A stretch of 44,202 nt of DNA from Pseudomonas syringae (GTDB taxonomy: Bacteria; Pseudomonadota; Gammaproteobacteria; Pseudomonadales; Pseudomonadaceae): positions 1 to 44,202 of the forward strand of contig NZ_WKCB01000048.1 in the NCBI RefSeq assembly GCF_021606685.1. The letters run 5' to 3'. The notes under the pieces are model-generated. The model was not told the origin of the DNA, made no database searches, and saw only the letters and a list, made by a program, of their open reading frames with translations. Positions 33,651-41,012 of the stretch are shown here, piece by piece (within the stretch, counting starts at the first letter, position 1; each line of letters begins with the position of its first letter). The position numbers were made by a program, and so were the translations under genes.

Positions 33651-35303
33651 ATGAACCTGCATCAATTCGCCGAAACCCACGACGTCACCAATCAGCCGCC
33701 CTCGCTGGATGGCGCCAACCTGTACCGCATCGACCTGCCCCTGCAAGACTGGTCGCGCCGCTTGGGCGCCGGTTGGGCAGAGGCGCGCATCGATGCCTAT
33801 GGCGCACTGGCCGGTGGGCCGTTGATGGAGGCCGGGTTCCTGGCGAACCAGAACAAACCGGTGTTCAGCAGCCATGACCGCTATGGGCATCGCATCGACC
33901 TGGTGGAGTTTCACCCCGCCTACCACGCGTTGATGCGCACGGCTGTCGAGCATGGTTTGCCGTCACTGCCATGGGCCCATCCGCAGCCCGGCGCGCACGT
34001 GGCCCGCGCAGCCATGACCTACCTGCACAGCCAGGCTGAAGCCGGCACGGGTTGCCCGCTGACCATGACCTTCGCCTGCGTCCCGGCCTTGCGCCTGCAG
34101 CCTGACTTGGCGAGCACCTGGCTACCGAAAATCCTCAGCACTCAATACGACCCGCGTAACGTCGGTATCGCCCATAAGGCCGGCGCCACCATTGGCATGG
34201 CCATGACCGAGAAACAAGGCGGCACCGACGTGCGTGCCAACACCACGCGTGCTTACCCGGTGGGCGCCGGTGGCCCGGGGCAAGCCTATGAGCTGGTGGG
34301 CCACAAGTGGTTCTGCTCGGCGCCGATGTGCGACGGTTTCCTGACCTTGGCTCACACTGACAAGGGCCTGACCTGTTTCCTGCTGCCCCGGCACCGCCCG
34401 GACGACACGCGCAACGAGTTCTATATCCAGCGCCTCAAGAACAAACTCGGCAACTGCTCCAACGCGTCCAGCGAAGTCGAGTTTCGCGGCGCCCTGGCCT
34501 GGATGATCGGCGAAGAGGGCCGTGGCGTGCCGACCATCATCGAGATGGTCGCCATGACCCGCTTTGATTGCATGGTCGGCTCCAGCGCGCTGATGCGCCA
34601 GGCGCTGACCCAGGCAAGTCATCATTGTGCCCATCGCCTGGTGGGCGGGCGCGTGCTCGCCGAGCAACCCTTGATGCAAAACGTGCTCGCCGACCTGGCC
34701 CTGGAAAGCGAAGCCTCGCTGGCCCTGAGCATGCGCATGGGCCGTGCGCTGGACCACCTGGGCGATGAGCAGGAAGCCAAGTTCGCGCGGTTGGTGACGG
34801 CGGTGGGCAAGTATTGGATCTGCAAGCGCGCCCCGGCCATGATCAACGAGGCCGCCGAATGCATGGGTGGCGCCGGCTATGTAGAGGACAGCATTCTGCC
34901 GCGCCTGTACCGTGAGGCACCGGTGAATTCGACGTGGGAAGGTTCCGGCAACGTGCAATGCCTGGATGTGCTGCGCGCACTGTCCAAGGAGCCAGGCGTG
35001 TTGGAAGCGCTGTTCGTCGAGCTGGGCGATGGGCACGGCGACAAGCTGTTGGCGCGGCATATCGAGCAGTTGAAAGCGGCCTTTATGGACACCCAGGACA
35101 TCCAATACCGCGCACGCCAGTTGACCGAGGAAATTGCCGTGGCGTTGCAAGCCAAGCTGCTGCTGGAGGCGGGGAATGCGTCAGTCAGTGATGGTTTCAT
35201 TGCCAGCCGCCTGGGCGAGTCGTCCGGCCGGGTTTACGGCACCTTGCCGCGCGGCGTGGATGTTGAGGCGATTGTCCTGCGATCTACACCCCCATTCCCC
35301 TGA
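33651..35303 (+). CDS. aidB: Acyl-CoA dehydrogenase family protein, AidB-like
   Basis: A 550-residue flavoprotein. E. coli AidB belongs to the Ada alkylation response, binds DNA and has weak dehydrogenase activity. The similarity is high along the length: TNQPPSLDGANLYRID near the start, GCPLTMTFA, MGMTEKQGGTDV-type loop (MAMTEKQGGTDVRANTTRA), LVGHKWFCSAP, LKNKLGNCSNASSEVEF, MTRFDCMVGSSALMRQA, and APVNSTWEGSGNVQCLDVLR. The C-terminal extension, about 100 residues beyond a normal acyl-CoA dehydrogenase, is the AidB DNA-binding part. A strong AGGAGG precedes it. It lies 66 bases after ladS. Whether it serves repair or metabolism here is open; a DNA glycosylase gene is far off at the other end. 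Confidence 0.88.
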   Translation: MNLHQFAETHDVTNQPPSLDGANLYRIDLPLQDWSRRLGAGWAEARIDAYGALAGGPLMEAGFLANQNKPVFSSHDRYGHRIDLVEFHPAYHALMRTAVEHGLPSLPWAHPQPGAHVARAAMTYLHSQAEAGTGCPLTMTFACVPALRLQPDLASTWLPKILSTQYDPRNVGIAHKAGATIGMAMTEKQGGTDVRANTTRAYPVGAGGPGQAYELVGHKWFCSAPMCDGFLTLAHTDKGLTCFLLPRHRPDDTRNEFYIQRLKNKLGNCSNASSEVEFRGALAWMIGEEGRGVPTIIEMVAMTRFDCMVGSSALMRQALTQASHHCAHRLVGGRVLAEQPLMQNVLADLALESEASLALSMRMGRALDHLGDEQEAKFARLVTAVGKYWICKRAPAMINEAAECMGGAGYVEDSILPRLYREAPVNSTWEGSGNVQCLDVLRALSKEPGVLEALFVELGDGHGDKLLARHIEQLKAAFMDTQDIQYRARQLTEEIAVALQAKLLLEAGNASVSDGFIASRLGESSGRVYGTLPRGVDVEAIVLRSTPPFP

Positions 35304-35315
35304 ATAAATACAGTC

Positions 35316-35411
35316 AAATGTGGGAGGGGGCTTGCCCCCGATAGCGGTGTGTCAGCCAATACATCTGGTGACTGACACTCAGCCATCGGGGGCAAGCCCC
35401 CTCCCACATTT
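35316..35411. repeat. REPIN between the aidB-like gene and amn
   Basis: Arms AAATGTGGGAGGGGGCTTG and CAAGCCCCCTCCCACATTT with a spacer of its own sequence. It lies 12 bases after the aidB-like stop. Confidence 0.9.
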
Positions 35412-35485
35412 ACCGCATTCCAACACCGGTGTTTCAGTGCGGCCGCGATACAGGCAAGATAAAGGCCTGCAAGTCAGAACACAGG

Positions 35486-36958
35486 ATGCTTACCGTGACC
35501 GAAGCTTTTGTTGTCGTTCAAACCGCTGAAGAAGCCGTGGATCGGCTGGCGGCTCTGCATGAGCGTGCTACCGGCGCGCTCAACCAGGCCCTCAAGCAGT
35601 ACCTCAAGGACCGCGTCGAACCCGACGCCGAACAACGCGCGCTGTTTCGCTACCCGGAGCTGCGCCTGACCTACCACTGCCACGGCGAAGTCCCACAGAC
35701 TACCCGGGCGTACGCCAAGGTTCAGTTGCCAGGGACCTACAGCGTTACCGTCACCCATCCTGCGGCGTTCCGTAAGTACCTGCTGGAACAGCTGGTGCCG
35801 CTGATGCACGACTTCACCGTGACGGTCGAAGTGGGCGTCAGCCAACAGAACATCCCTTACCCGTACGTGGTGGAGCAGGGCGACGAGCTGGCCGGTTCCG
35901 GCGTGACGGCCGCGACCCTGGCCCGTGTGTTCCCGAGCACCGACCTGTCGGCCGCCACCGATGGTATCGCCGATGGCCTGTACGACTGGGAAAACACCGA
36001 TCCGCTGCCTTTGGCGCTGTTTGATGCGGCCCGCGTGGACTTTTCCCTGCGCCGCCTGGTGCACTACACCGGCAGCGACTGGCGCCATGTGCAGCCGTGG
36101 ATCCTGCTGACCAACTACCACCGCTACGTCGACCAGTTCATCCTGCATGGCCTGGAGCAACTGCGCAGTGACCCGCGCTTCATCCGCATGGTGCTGCCGG
36201 GCAACGTCGTCATCGACAAGAGCATGGACCACGGCGAAGCATCGGCGATTGCTGCCGGTGTGGTGTGGCATCGCTATCAGATGCCGGCCTATCACCTGCA
36301 GGCCAGCGACGGCCACGGCGTGACCCTGGTGAACATCGGCGTCGGCCCGTCCAACGCCAAGAACATCACCGACCACCTGGCCGTGCTGCGTCCGCATTGC
36401 TGGCTGATGATCGGCCACTGCGGCGGCCTGCGCCAATCCCAGACCATCGGTGATTACGTATTGGCCCACGCCTATATGCGCCGCGACGGGATTCTCGACC
36501 GCGTGGTGCCGCCGAACATTCCGATCCCGGCCCTGGCTGAAGTGCAGATGGCCTTGCAGCAAGCGGCGGCCAACGTCACCGGCGAAAAAGGCGAAGAGCT
36601 GAAAAAACGTCTGCGCACCGGCACTGTGCTGACCTACGACGACCGCAACTGGGAGCTGCGCTGGGCCCAGGAACGCCCGTTGATCAACCTGTCCCGCGCT
36701 GTGGCGGTGGACATGGAAAGCGGCACCATCGCCGCCCAGGGTTACCGTTTACGCGTACCGTATGGCACCTTGCTGTGCGTGTCGGACAAGCCGCTGCACA
36801 GCGAGATCAAATTGCCCGGTTCGGCCAACGCGTTTTATGAGCGTGCGGTCAGCCAGCACTTGAAGATCGGCATCGAGGCGGTGGATTTGCTGCGCACCGA
36901 ACTCAACTCGCTGCACTCGCGCAAACTGCGCAGTTTCGACGAGCCGCCGTTCCGCTAA
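35486..36958 (+). CDS. amn: AMP nucleosidase
   Basis: Hydrolyses AMP to adenine and ribose 5-phosphate, controlling the AMP pool. The 490-residue protein has an N-terminal AMP nucleosidase domain (about residues 1-170) and a C-terminal phosphorylase-like domain with GVGPSNAKNITDHLAVLRPHCW, MIGHCGGLRQSQ, GDYVLAHAYMRRDG and VDMESGTIAAQGYRLRVPYG. Length is near E. coli Amn (484). The start is uncertain by three codons: the ATG at 35486 has AGG touching it, while the GTG at 35495 has AGGA eight bases upstream and looks better placed for initiation. Single gene, followed by a large inverted repeat. Confidence 0.95.
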   Translation: MLTVTEAFVVVQTAEEAVDRLAALHERATGALNQALKQYLKDRVEPDAEQRALFRYPELRLTYHCHGEVPQTTRAYAKVQLPGTYSVTVTHPAAFRKYLLEQLVPLMHDFTVTVEVGVSQQNIPYPYVVEQGDELAGSGVTAATLARVFPSTDLSAATDGIADGLYDWENTDPLPLALFDAARVDFSLRRLVHYTGSDWRHVQPWILLTNYHRYVDQFILHGLEQLRSDPRFIRMVLPGNVVIDKSMDHGEASAIAAGVVWHRYQMPAYHLQASDGHGVTLVNIGVGPSNAKNITDHLAVLRPHCWLMIGHCGGLRQSQTIGDYVLAHAYMRRDGILDRVVPPNIPIPALAEVQMALQQAAANVTGEKGEELKKRLRTGTVLTYDDRNWELRWAQERPLINLSRAVAVDMESGTIAAQGYRLRVPYGTLLCVSDKPLHSEIKLPGSANAFYERAVSQHLKIGIEAVDLLRTELNSLHSRKLRSFDEPPFR

Positions 36959-36976
36959 GCGGTTGGGATGGTCATT

Positions 36977-37015
36977 TAACGGTCAGGCCACTAGCATTGT
37001 CGGTCCTGACCGTTA
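36977..37015 (+). terminator. Large inverted repeat after amn
   Basis: TAACGGTCAGG (36977-36987) pairs perfectly with CCTGACCGTTA (37005-37015) around a 17-base loop; two more C-G pairs can form past a bulge. It starts 19 bases after the amn stop and ends 15 before the rluE ATG. No T-run follows, so termination is uncertain; it could instead be an operator or leader structure for rluE. Confidence 0.45.
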
Positions 37016-37029
37016 GATGTTCCTTTGCC

Positions 37030-37665
37030 ATGTCCCGTGCCACCCGTCCCGATTCGCGCCGCCCTGGCGTGAAACCCCCGTACTCTGCAGCGCGTCGCGT
37101 GGCCAAGGCGCCGCCGGCCGAGCCCAAGCTGATCCTGTTCAACAAGCCTTTCGACGTGCTGACCCAGTTCAGCGACGAAGGCGGGCGGGCGACCCTCAAG
37201 GATTTTATCGACATCCCCGGCATCTACCCTGCCGGCCGTCTGGACCGTGACAGCGAAGGCTTGTTGCTGCTGACCAATGATGGCCAGTTGCAGGCGCGGA
37301 TTGCCGACCCCAAGCACAAACTGGCGAAAACCTACTGGGTGCAAGTGGAAGGCGAACCGACTGAAGCGCAGCTGCAACGCTTGCGCGAGGGCGTGGAGCT
37401 TAACGACGGCATGACCCTGCCCGCCGAAGCGCGGCAGTTGGACGAGCCCGAACTATGGCCGCGCAACCCGCCGGTGCGGTTTCGCAAAAGCGTGCCGACC
37501 CACTGGCTGGAGTTGGTGATTCGCGAAGGGCGTAACCGTCAGGTACGGCGCATGACCGCCGCGGTAGGCTTGCCGACCTTGCGCCTGGTGCGCGTGCGCA
37601 TTGGCGACTGGTCTATCGAGGGCCTCGACCAAGGCCAGTGGAAGGAAGTGCCGGCGCGCCTATAG
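37030..37665 (+). CDS. rluE: 23S rRNA pseudouridine synthase RluE-type
   Basis: An RsuA-family pseudouridine synthase; RluE modifies U2457 in E. coli 23S rRNA. The 211-residue protein lacks the N-terminal S4 domain found in RsuA and RluB, as expected for RluE. Seen: LILFNKPFDVLTQFSD, catalytic Asp in PAGRLDRDSEGLLLLTNDG, LAKTYWVQVEG, and IREGRNRQVRRMTAAVGLPTLRLVR. A basic Arg/Pro-rich N-terminal tail of about 40 residues precedes the domain. Start at ATG 37030. Its 3-prime end overlaps the convergent DUF2788 gene by six bases. Confidence 0.93.
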   Translation: MSRATRPDSRRPGVKPPYSAARRVAKAPPAEPKLILFNKPFDVLTQFSDEGGRATLKDFIDIPGIYPAGRLDRDSEGLLLLTNDGQLQARIADPKHKLAKTYWVQVEGEPTEAQLQRLREGVELNDGMTLPAEARQLDEPELWPRNPPVRFRKSVPTHWLELVIREGRNRQVRRMTAAVGLPTLRLVRVRIGDWSIEGLDQGQWKEVPARL

Positions 37666-37878
37666 AGCGCCGGACTCGATCAGGCCGATCACCACACTCT
37701 TGATGATGAACGCGGCCACGCCCAGCCCCAGCACGAAAAACAGGATGAACGAGCCAAAGCGCCCGGCCTTGGATTTTTTCGCCAGGTCCCAGACGATAAA
37801 GCCCATGAAGATGATCAGAATGGTGACCAGGCCGGTCATCATCCATTCTTCAAACAGGGCGGGGTCGATGTTGTTCAT
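37660..37878 (-). CDS. DUF2788 family small membrane protein
   Basis: A 72-residue protein with two membrane helices (about residues 14-34 and 43-67) joined by a short basic loop, KKSKAGRF. The start, MNNIDPALFEEWMMTG, and overall pattern match DUF2788, a family of unknown function common in Pseudomonas and relatives. I start at 37878. It converges on rluE with a six-base overlap of coding ends. A REPIN with an extended arm lies upstream. Confidence 0.85.
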   Translation of the reverse strand: MNNIDPALFEEWMMTGLVTILIIFMGFIVWDLAKKSKAGRFGSFILFFVLGLGVAAFIIKSVVIGLIESGAL

Positions 37879-37957
37879 GGGGTATTCCAACAAGACAAGC
37901 GAGCAGTATACGGCGTTGTTACAGACGCAACATTGACCTGGGTCGAAGCACAATCAT

Positions 37958-38067
37958 AAATGTGGGAGGGGCGGTGCGACGATTCGACTTGCCCCCGATT
38001 GCGGTGTATCAGCCAGCTTATCTGTAGCTGACCCACTGCCATCGGGGGCAAGCCCCCTCCCACATTT
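37958..38067. repeat. REPIN with one extended arm between the Lrp gene and the DUF2788 gene
   Basis: The left arm is the long REP variant (GTGGGAGGGG, then CGGTGCGACGATTCGAC, then TTGCCCCCGAT) seen at 25221-25328; the right arm is standard (CAAGCCCCCTCCCACATTT). The two extended arms are oppositely placed relative to their elements. Confidence 0.85.
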
Positions 38068-38081
38068 GATATGCAGTGATC

Positions 38082-38561
38082 TTAAGTACGCAGGTGAGTC
38101 AGCGGCAGTTCGGTGCTGTTCAGCACTTGGTTCAGCACAAAACTCGACCGCACGCTGGTCACGCCTTCAATACGGGTCAAATGCCCCAGCAGCAGCTTTT
38201 GGTAGTGGTCCATGTCCGGCACCACGACTTTCAACTGATAATCGGCGTCCATCCCGGTCACCAAGCTGCACTCCAGCACCTGGGGCAGGGTGCGGATGGC
38301 CGCTTCGAAATTCTCGAAACGCTCCGGGGTGTGCCGGTCCATGCCGATCAGCACATAGGCTGTGAGGCTCAGGCCGAGCATTTTGCGGTCGAGCAGGGCG
38401 ACCTGGCGCGCGATGTAGCCGTCGTCTTCCAGTTGCTTGACCCGGCGTGAGCAGGGCGACGGCGACAGGCCGATACGCTCGGCCAACTCCTGGTTGGAAA
38501 TCCTCGCGTCGCGCTGCAATTCCGCCAAAATACTCAGGTCGTATCGGTCAAGCTTGCTCAT
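38082..38561 (-). CDS. Lrp/AsnC family transcriptional regulator
   Basis: A 159-residue regulator. Residues 1-60 form the AsnC-type helix-turn-helix (LDRYDLSILAELQRDARISN, then LAERIGLSPSPCSRRVKQLE), and residues 65-150 the RAM/AsnC ligand-binding domain (TGMDADYQLKVVVPDMDHY and GVTSVRSSFVLNQV). Lrp-type proteins form octamers and respond to amino acids; the ligand and targets here are not evident, since no amino-acid gene is adjacent. It has a good promoter candidate and may be self-regulated, as is usual in the family. Confidence 0.93.
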   Translation of the reverse strand: MSKLDRYDLSILAELQRDARISNQELAERIGLSPSPCSRRVKQLEDDGYIARQVALLDRKMLGLSLTAYVLIGMDRHTPERFENFEAAIRTLPQVLECSLVTGMDADYQLKVVVPDMDHYQKLLLGHLTRIEGVTSVRSSFVLNQVLNSTELPLTHLRT

Positions 38562-38594
38562 TGGGTTGGCCTTTGTCGTAACTATTGCGGTGAA

Positions 38595-38623
38595 TTATCT
38601 ATGAAGGGTTAAAAATTGCGCAA
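38595..38623 (-). promoter_or_regulatory. Putative promoter of the Lrp/AsnC gene
   Basis: On the minus strand TTGCGC (38623-38618) and AGATAA (38600-38595) are 17 bases apart, 34 bases before the start codon, in an A/T-rich stretch. Reasonable sigma-70 match in spacing, moderate in sequence. Confidence 0.45.
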
Positions 38624-38639
38624 GCACTGTTTATTGACG

Positions 38640-38876
38640 CAATCTTCGCAATCATCTGTCGGGTGCTGGCGGGTATCGTTATCAACAGAATCACCGCCTG
38701 GACAACAGTCCAAAGCAGCTCGCCCAATCAGGCCCGCTGCGGCCGCCACCCCAGCAGGGTTGAGTTGGCCTCCAGGCTGCACACTGTCCACAAGACGGCG
38801 TGAGGTGAGCCAACGCCAAAAGCGTTGAGCCAGGACGAAAATCTCAAGGGGTGGCCGACGGGTCACCCCTTTTTCT
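38640..38876 (+). ncRNA. Candidate small RNA in the 442-base Lrp-DUF6515 gap
   Basis: The gap 38562-39003 has no credible gene, but a strong plus-strand terminator at 38846-38875 has no plus-strand gene before it for about 1.2 kb (rluE ends at 37665). The region before it is GC-rich with local stems, for example CAACGC (38811-38816) with GCGTTG (38822-38827), and GTTGGC (38764-38769) with GCCAAC (38809-38814) as an alternative. The 5-prime end is unknown: TTGACG at 38634 could be a -35 but no good -10 follows. I do not recognise it as RsmX/Y/Z, 6S, tmRNA, RNase P or 4.5S RNA. Confidence 0.4.
38846..38875 (+). terminator. Strong intrinsic terminator without an upstream gene
   Basis: AAGGGGTGG (38846-38854) pairs with TCACCCCTT (38863-38871), one G-U pair, loop CCGACGGG, followed directly by a T-run (TTTTCTTT). 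On the minus strand there is no comparable U-run, so the direction is plus. Confidence 0.75.
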
Positions 38877-39003
38877 TTGCGCGCGTGTTTACTTAAAAAA
38901 ATAGTTATCGTGGCTGGTAACCTGTCTCAGAACCGGGCGAGGCATTTCCAGTCTCATCTATGAGGCCGGGCGTTCTAGGCCCTTATCCGCAGTGAGGAAT
39001 AGC

Positions 39004-40113
39004 ATGAAGCGCATCTGGCGTATGGCAGGTGTAGGTTTGCTGATGGTTGGCGTCGGCACACACGTGATGGCTGACGAACGTGATAACGCACCGCGCCCTG
39101 AAGGCGGCGGTCAGCATGAACGAGGCGAGCAGGGCGGGCAGCAAGCGCGTCCGCAGAACAACGCGCCTCGACCGCAAAACAACGCGCCGCGCCCGGAGAA
39201 CAACCAGCCACGGCCAGAAAACAACCCGGCGCGCACGGAACACAATCAGCCTCGCCCACAGAATCAGCATTTCGATCGCGGCGGCCAGAACGGTGGTGGC
39301 CAGTGGCAAGCTCGCCCGCAGGGTAATGAGCAAGCGCGGCCAGTGCAGCAGCCCCAAGCGCAACCGTCGAACAACCTGCCGATCCAGGGTCGCCCGGATA
39401 CCGTGCGCCAGACCCAGGAGCCACGTCAGGGCTACTACCGTGACATACCTCGCCGCAACGACGGCAACCCGCATTGGGAAGCCGGCGGCCCCGGCTCACG
39501 TCCAGGCAATAATGGCGGCTATAACAACCACCCAGGCGACAACCGTTGGCCGGGCCGTCCGGACGGACATGGCAATGGCTGGGGCCCAGGCCCGCAATAC
39601 CGTCCCGGTTACACCATCGACCGTTTCCCCGACCGCAATTACCGCGTGCCCTACCGTGGCCAGGATTATTTCTTCTCCGGTGGCTACTGGTACCGCCCGC
39701 AAGGTCCACGCTATGTCGTGGTTCGGCCGCCGTATGGCATCCGCGTGCAATACCTGCCGGACTATGCGCGGGAAGTCTGGGTCGGCAGTGCGTTGTTCTT
39801 CCTCGCGGCAGGCTCTTACTACACCTACGAAAGCAGCTCCCAGCAGTACGTGGTGGTGCAGCCGCCGACACAAGTGCCAGCGCCGCAGCCCGCGCCGCAG
39901 GGCAATGGTTATGACGTAGTGGCCTACCCCGCCAATGGCCAATCACCGGCCCAGGTGCAGCAGGACGGTTACGACTGTTATCGCTGGGCGGTGCAGCAAA
40001 GCGGCTTCGACCCGCAGGCCGTTACCTACGCCCCTGACCCTGCGGTGGTGCAAACCTACCGCCAGGCCCAGGGCAACTGCCTGAGCAGTCGGGGTTACCA
40101 GGTGCAGTACTAG
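39004..40113 (+). CDS. Exported DUF6515-like protein with N/P/R-rich repeats
   Basis: A 369-residue exported protein of unknown function. A signal peptide (residues 1-23, ending THVMA) precedes a long low-complexity region: between about residues 48 and 90 a seven-residue unit of the form RPQNNAP/RPENNQP recurs about six times, followed by Gly/Asn/Pro-rich sequence. A compact part (YRVPYRGQDYFFSGGYWYRP, then VVRPPYGIRVQYLPDYARE) and one hydrophobic segment (VGSALFFLAAGSYYTY) resemble DUF6515. The C-terminus has CYRWAVQQSGFDPQ and a second Cys, possibly a disulfide. GAGGAA precedes the ATG. Its stop shares the four bases CTAG with the convergent cation exporter. Confidence 0.82.
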   Translation: MKRIWRMAGVGLLMVGVGTHVMADERDNAPRPEGGGQHERGEQGGQQARPQNNAPRPQNNAPRPENNQPRPENNPARTEHNQPRPQNQHFDRGGQNGGGQWQARPQGNEQARPVQQPQAQPSNNLPIQGRPDTVRQTQEPRQGYYRDIPRRNDGNPHWEAGGPGSRPGNNGGYNNHPGDNRWPGRPDGHGNGWGPGPQYRPGYTIDRFPDRNYRVPYRGQDYFFSGGYWYRPQGPRYVVVRPPYGIRVQYLPDYAREVWVGSALFFLAAGSYYTYESSSQQYVVVQPPTQVPAPQPAPQGNGYDVVAYPANGQSPAQVQQDGYDCYRWAVQQSGFDPQAVTYAPDPAVVQTYRQAQGNCLSSRGYQVQY

Positions 40114-41003
40114 GCCTTGGTGCCTGTGACCACTTCCTGCGGGTAGGCGTGCACCAGCACTTCGGCACGCGGGTAGGCTTGATGAATCGCATGGGCGGCC
40201 TGGTCGCTGATGCCGTGGGCCACTGACAGCGTCAGCTCCCCCGGCAGCTCCAGGTGCAGTTGCACAAACCAGTGGCTGCCAGAAATCCGCGTGCGCAAAT
40301 CATGCGCGCCCAGCACCCCGGGTACGCCACGGGCCAGTTCCAGCATATGTTGGCTGACCTCTGCCGGCAGTTCCTCATCCATCAACACCGCAAAGCTTTC
40401 CCGGGCGATCTGGATCGCGCTCCACAAAATGTAGGCGGCAATCCCCAGGCCGAACCAGGCGTCCACCTGATGGAAGCCCAGGCCTGCCAACACCAGCGCC
40501 ACCAGGATGCTGCCGTTGAGCATCAAGTCGGAGCGATAGTGCAGCGAGTCCGCCCGCACCGCGTTGGAGCCGGTTTCGCGCACAACCCGGTGCTGCAGCA
40601 TCAGCAGCGCCACGGTCAGCACCAGGGAAAACACGATCACGCCAATGCTCAACCACGGCGCGCCCACTGGCTCCGGGTTTTGCAGGCGCTCGTAGGCCTG
40701 GAACGCAATCAACACCGCACTGCCGCCGATGAACAACGCCTGGGCCATGCCCGACAGCGATTCCGCCTTGCCATGGCCATAGCGATGATCGTCATCGGCT
40801 GGACGCAGGGCGTAATGCACCGCCAGCAAATTGAGCAGCGACGTCACGCCGTCCAGCAGCGAGTCGGTCAACCCGGCGAGCATGCTCACCGAGCCACTGA
40901 GCCACCAGGCGATGGCTTTGGTGACAATCAGCACACAGGCCACGCCGACAGAGGCGCGGGTGGCCAGGCGCAGGAGCCTTGCGTGTTCGGGACTGCTGGT
41001 CAT
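40110..41003 (-). CDS. Cation diffusion facilitator (FieF/YiiP-like metal exporter)
   Basis: A 297-residue inner-membrane proton-metal antiporter. Six membrane segments precede a cytoplasmic C-terminal domain. Transport-site residues of the FieF group are present: Asp47 and Asp51 in LTDSLLDG, and HYRSD (HxxxD) in a later helix; HRYGHGKAE follows helix II. The C-terminal domain has GVLGAHDLRTRISGSHWFVQ and HAIHQAYPRAEVLVHAYP with metal-binding His. The ligand set suits Zn or Fe. It lies 9 bases downstream of a lipoprotein gene and is likely cotranscribed with it. Confidence 0.93.
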   Translation of the reverse strand: MTSSPEHARLLRLATRASVGVACVLIVTKAIAWWLSGSVSMLAGLTDSLLDGVTSLLNLLAVHYALRPADDDHRYGHGKAESLSGMAQALFIGGSAVLIAFQAYERLQNPEPVGAPWLSIGVIVFSLVLTVALLMLQHRVVRETGSNAVRADSLHYRSDLMLNGSILVALVLAGLGFHQVDAWFGLGIAAYILWSAIQIARESFAVLMDEELPAEVSQHMLELARGVPGVLGAHDLRTRISGSHWFVQLHLELPGELTLSVAHGISDQAAHAIHQAYPRAEVLVHAYPQEVVTGTKA

Positions 41004-41012
41004 GGGCAGTCC

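Noticed and set aside
38609..38866. Short overlapping open frames on both strands in the Lrp-DUF6515 gap
   Set aside because: About 70-85 codons, Ser/Arg/Pro-rich, no ribosome-binding site, and both run over the stems of the candidate small RNA.
38562..39003. RsmX/RsmY/RsmZ-type regulatory RNA
   Set aside because: The region lacks the series of exposed GGA motifs and the GacA upstream palindrome expected of these RNAs, despite the LadS gene nearby.
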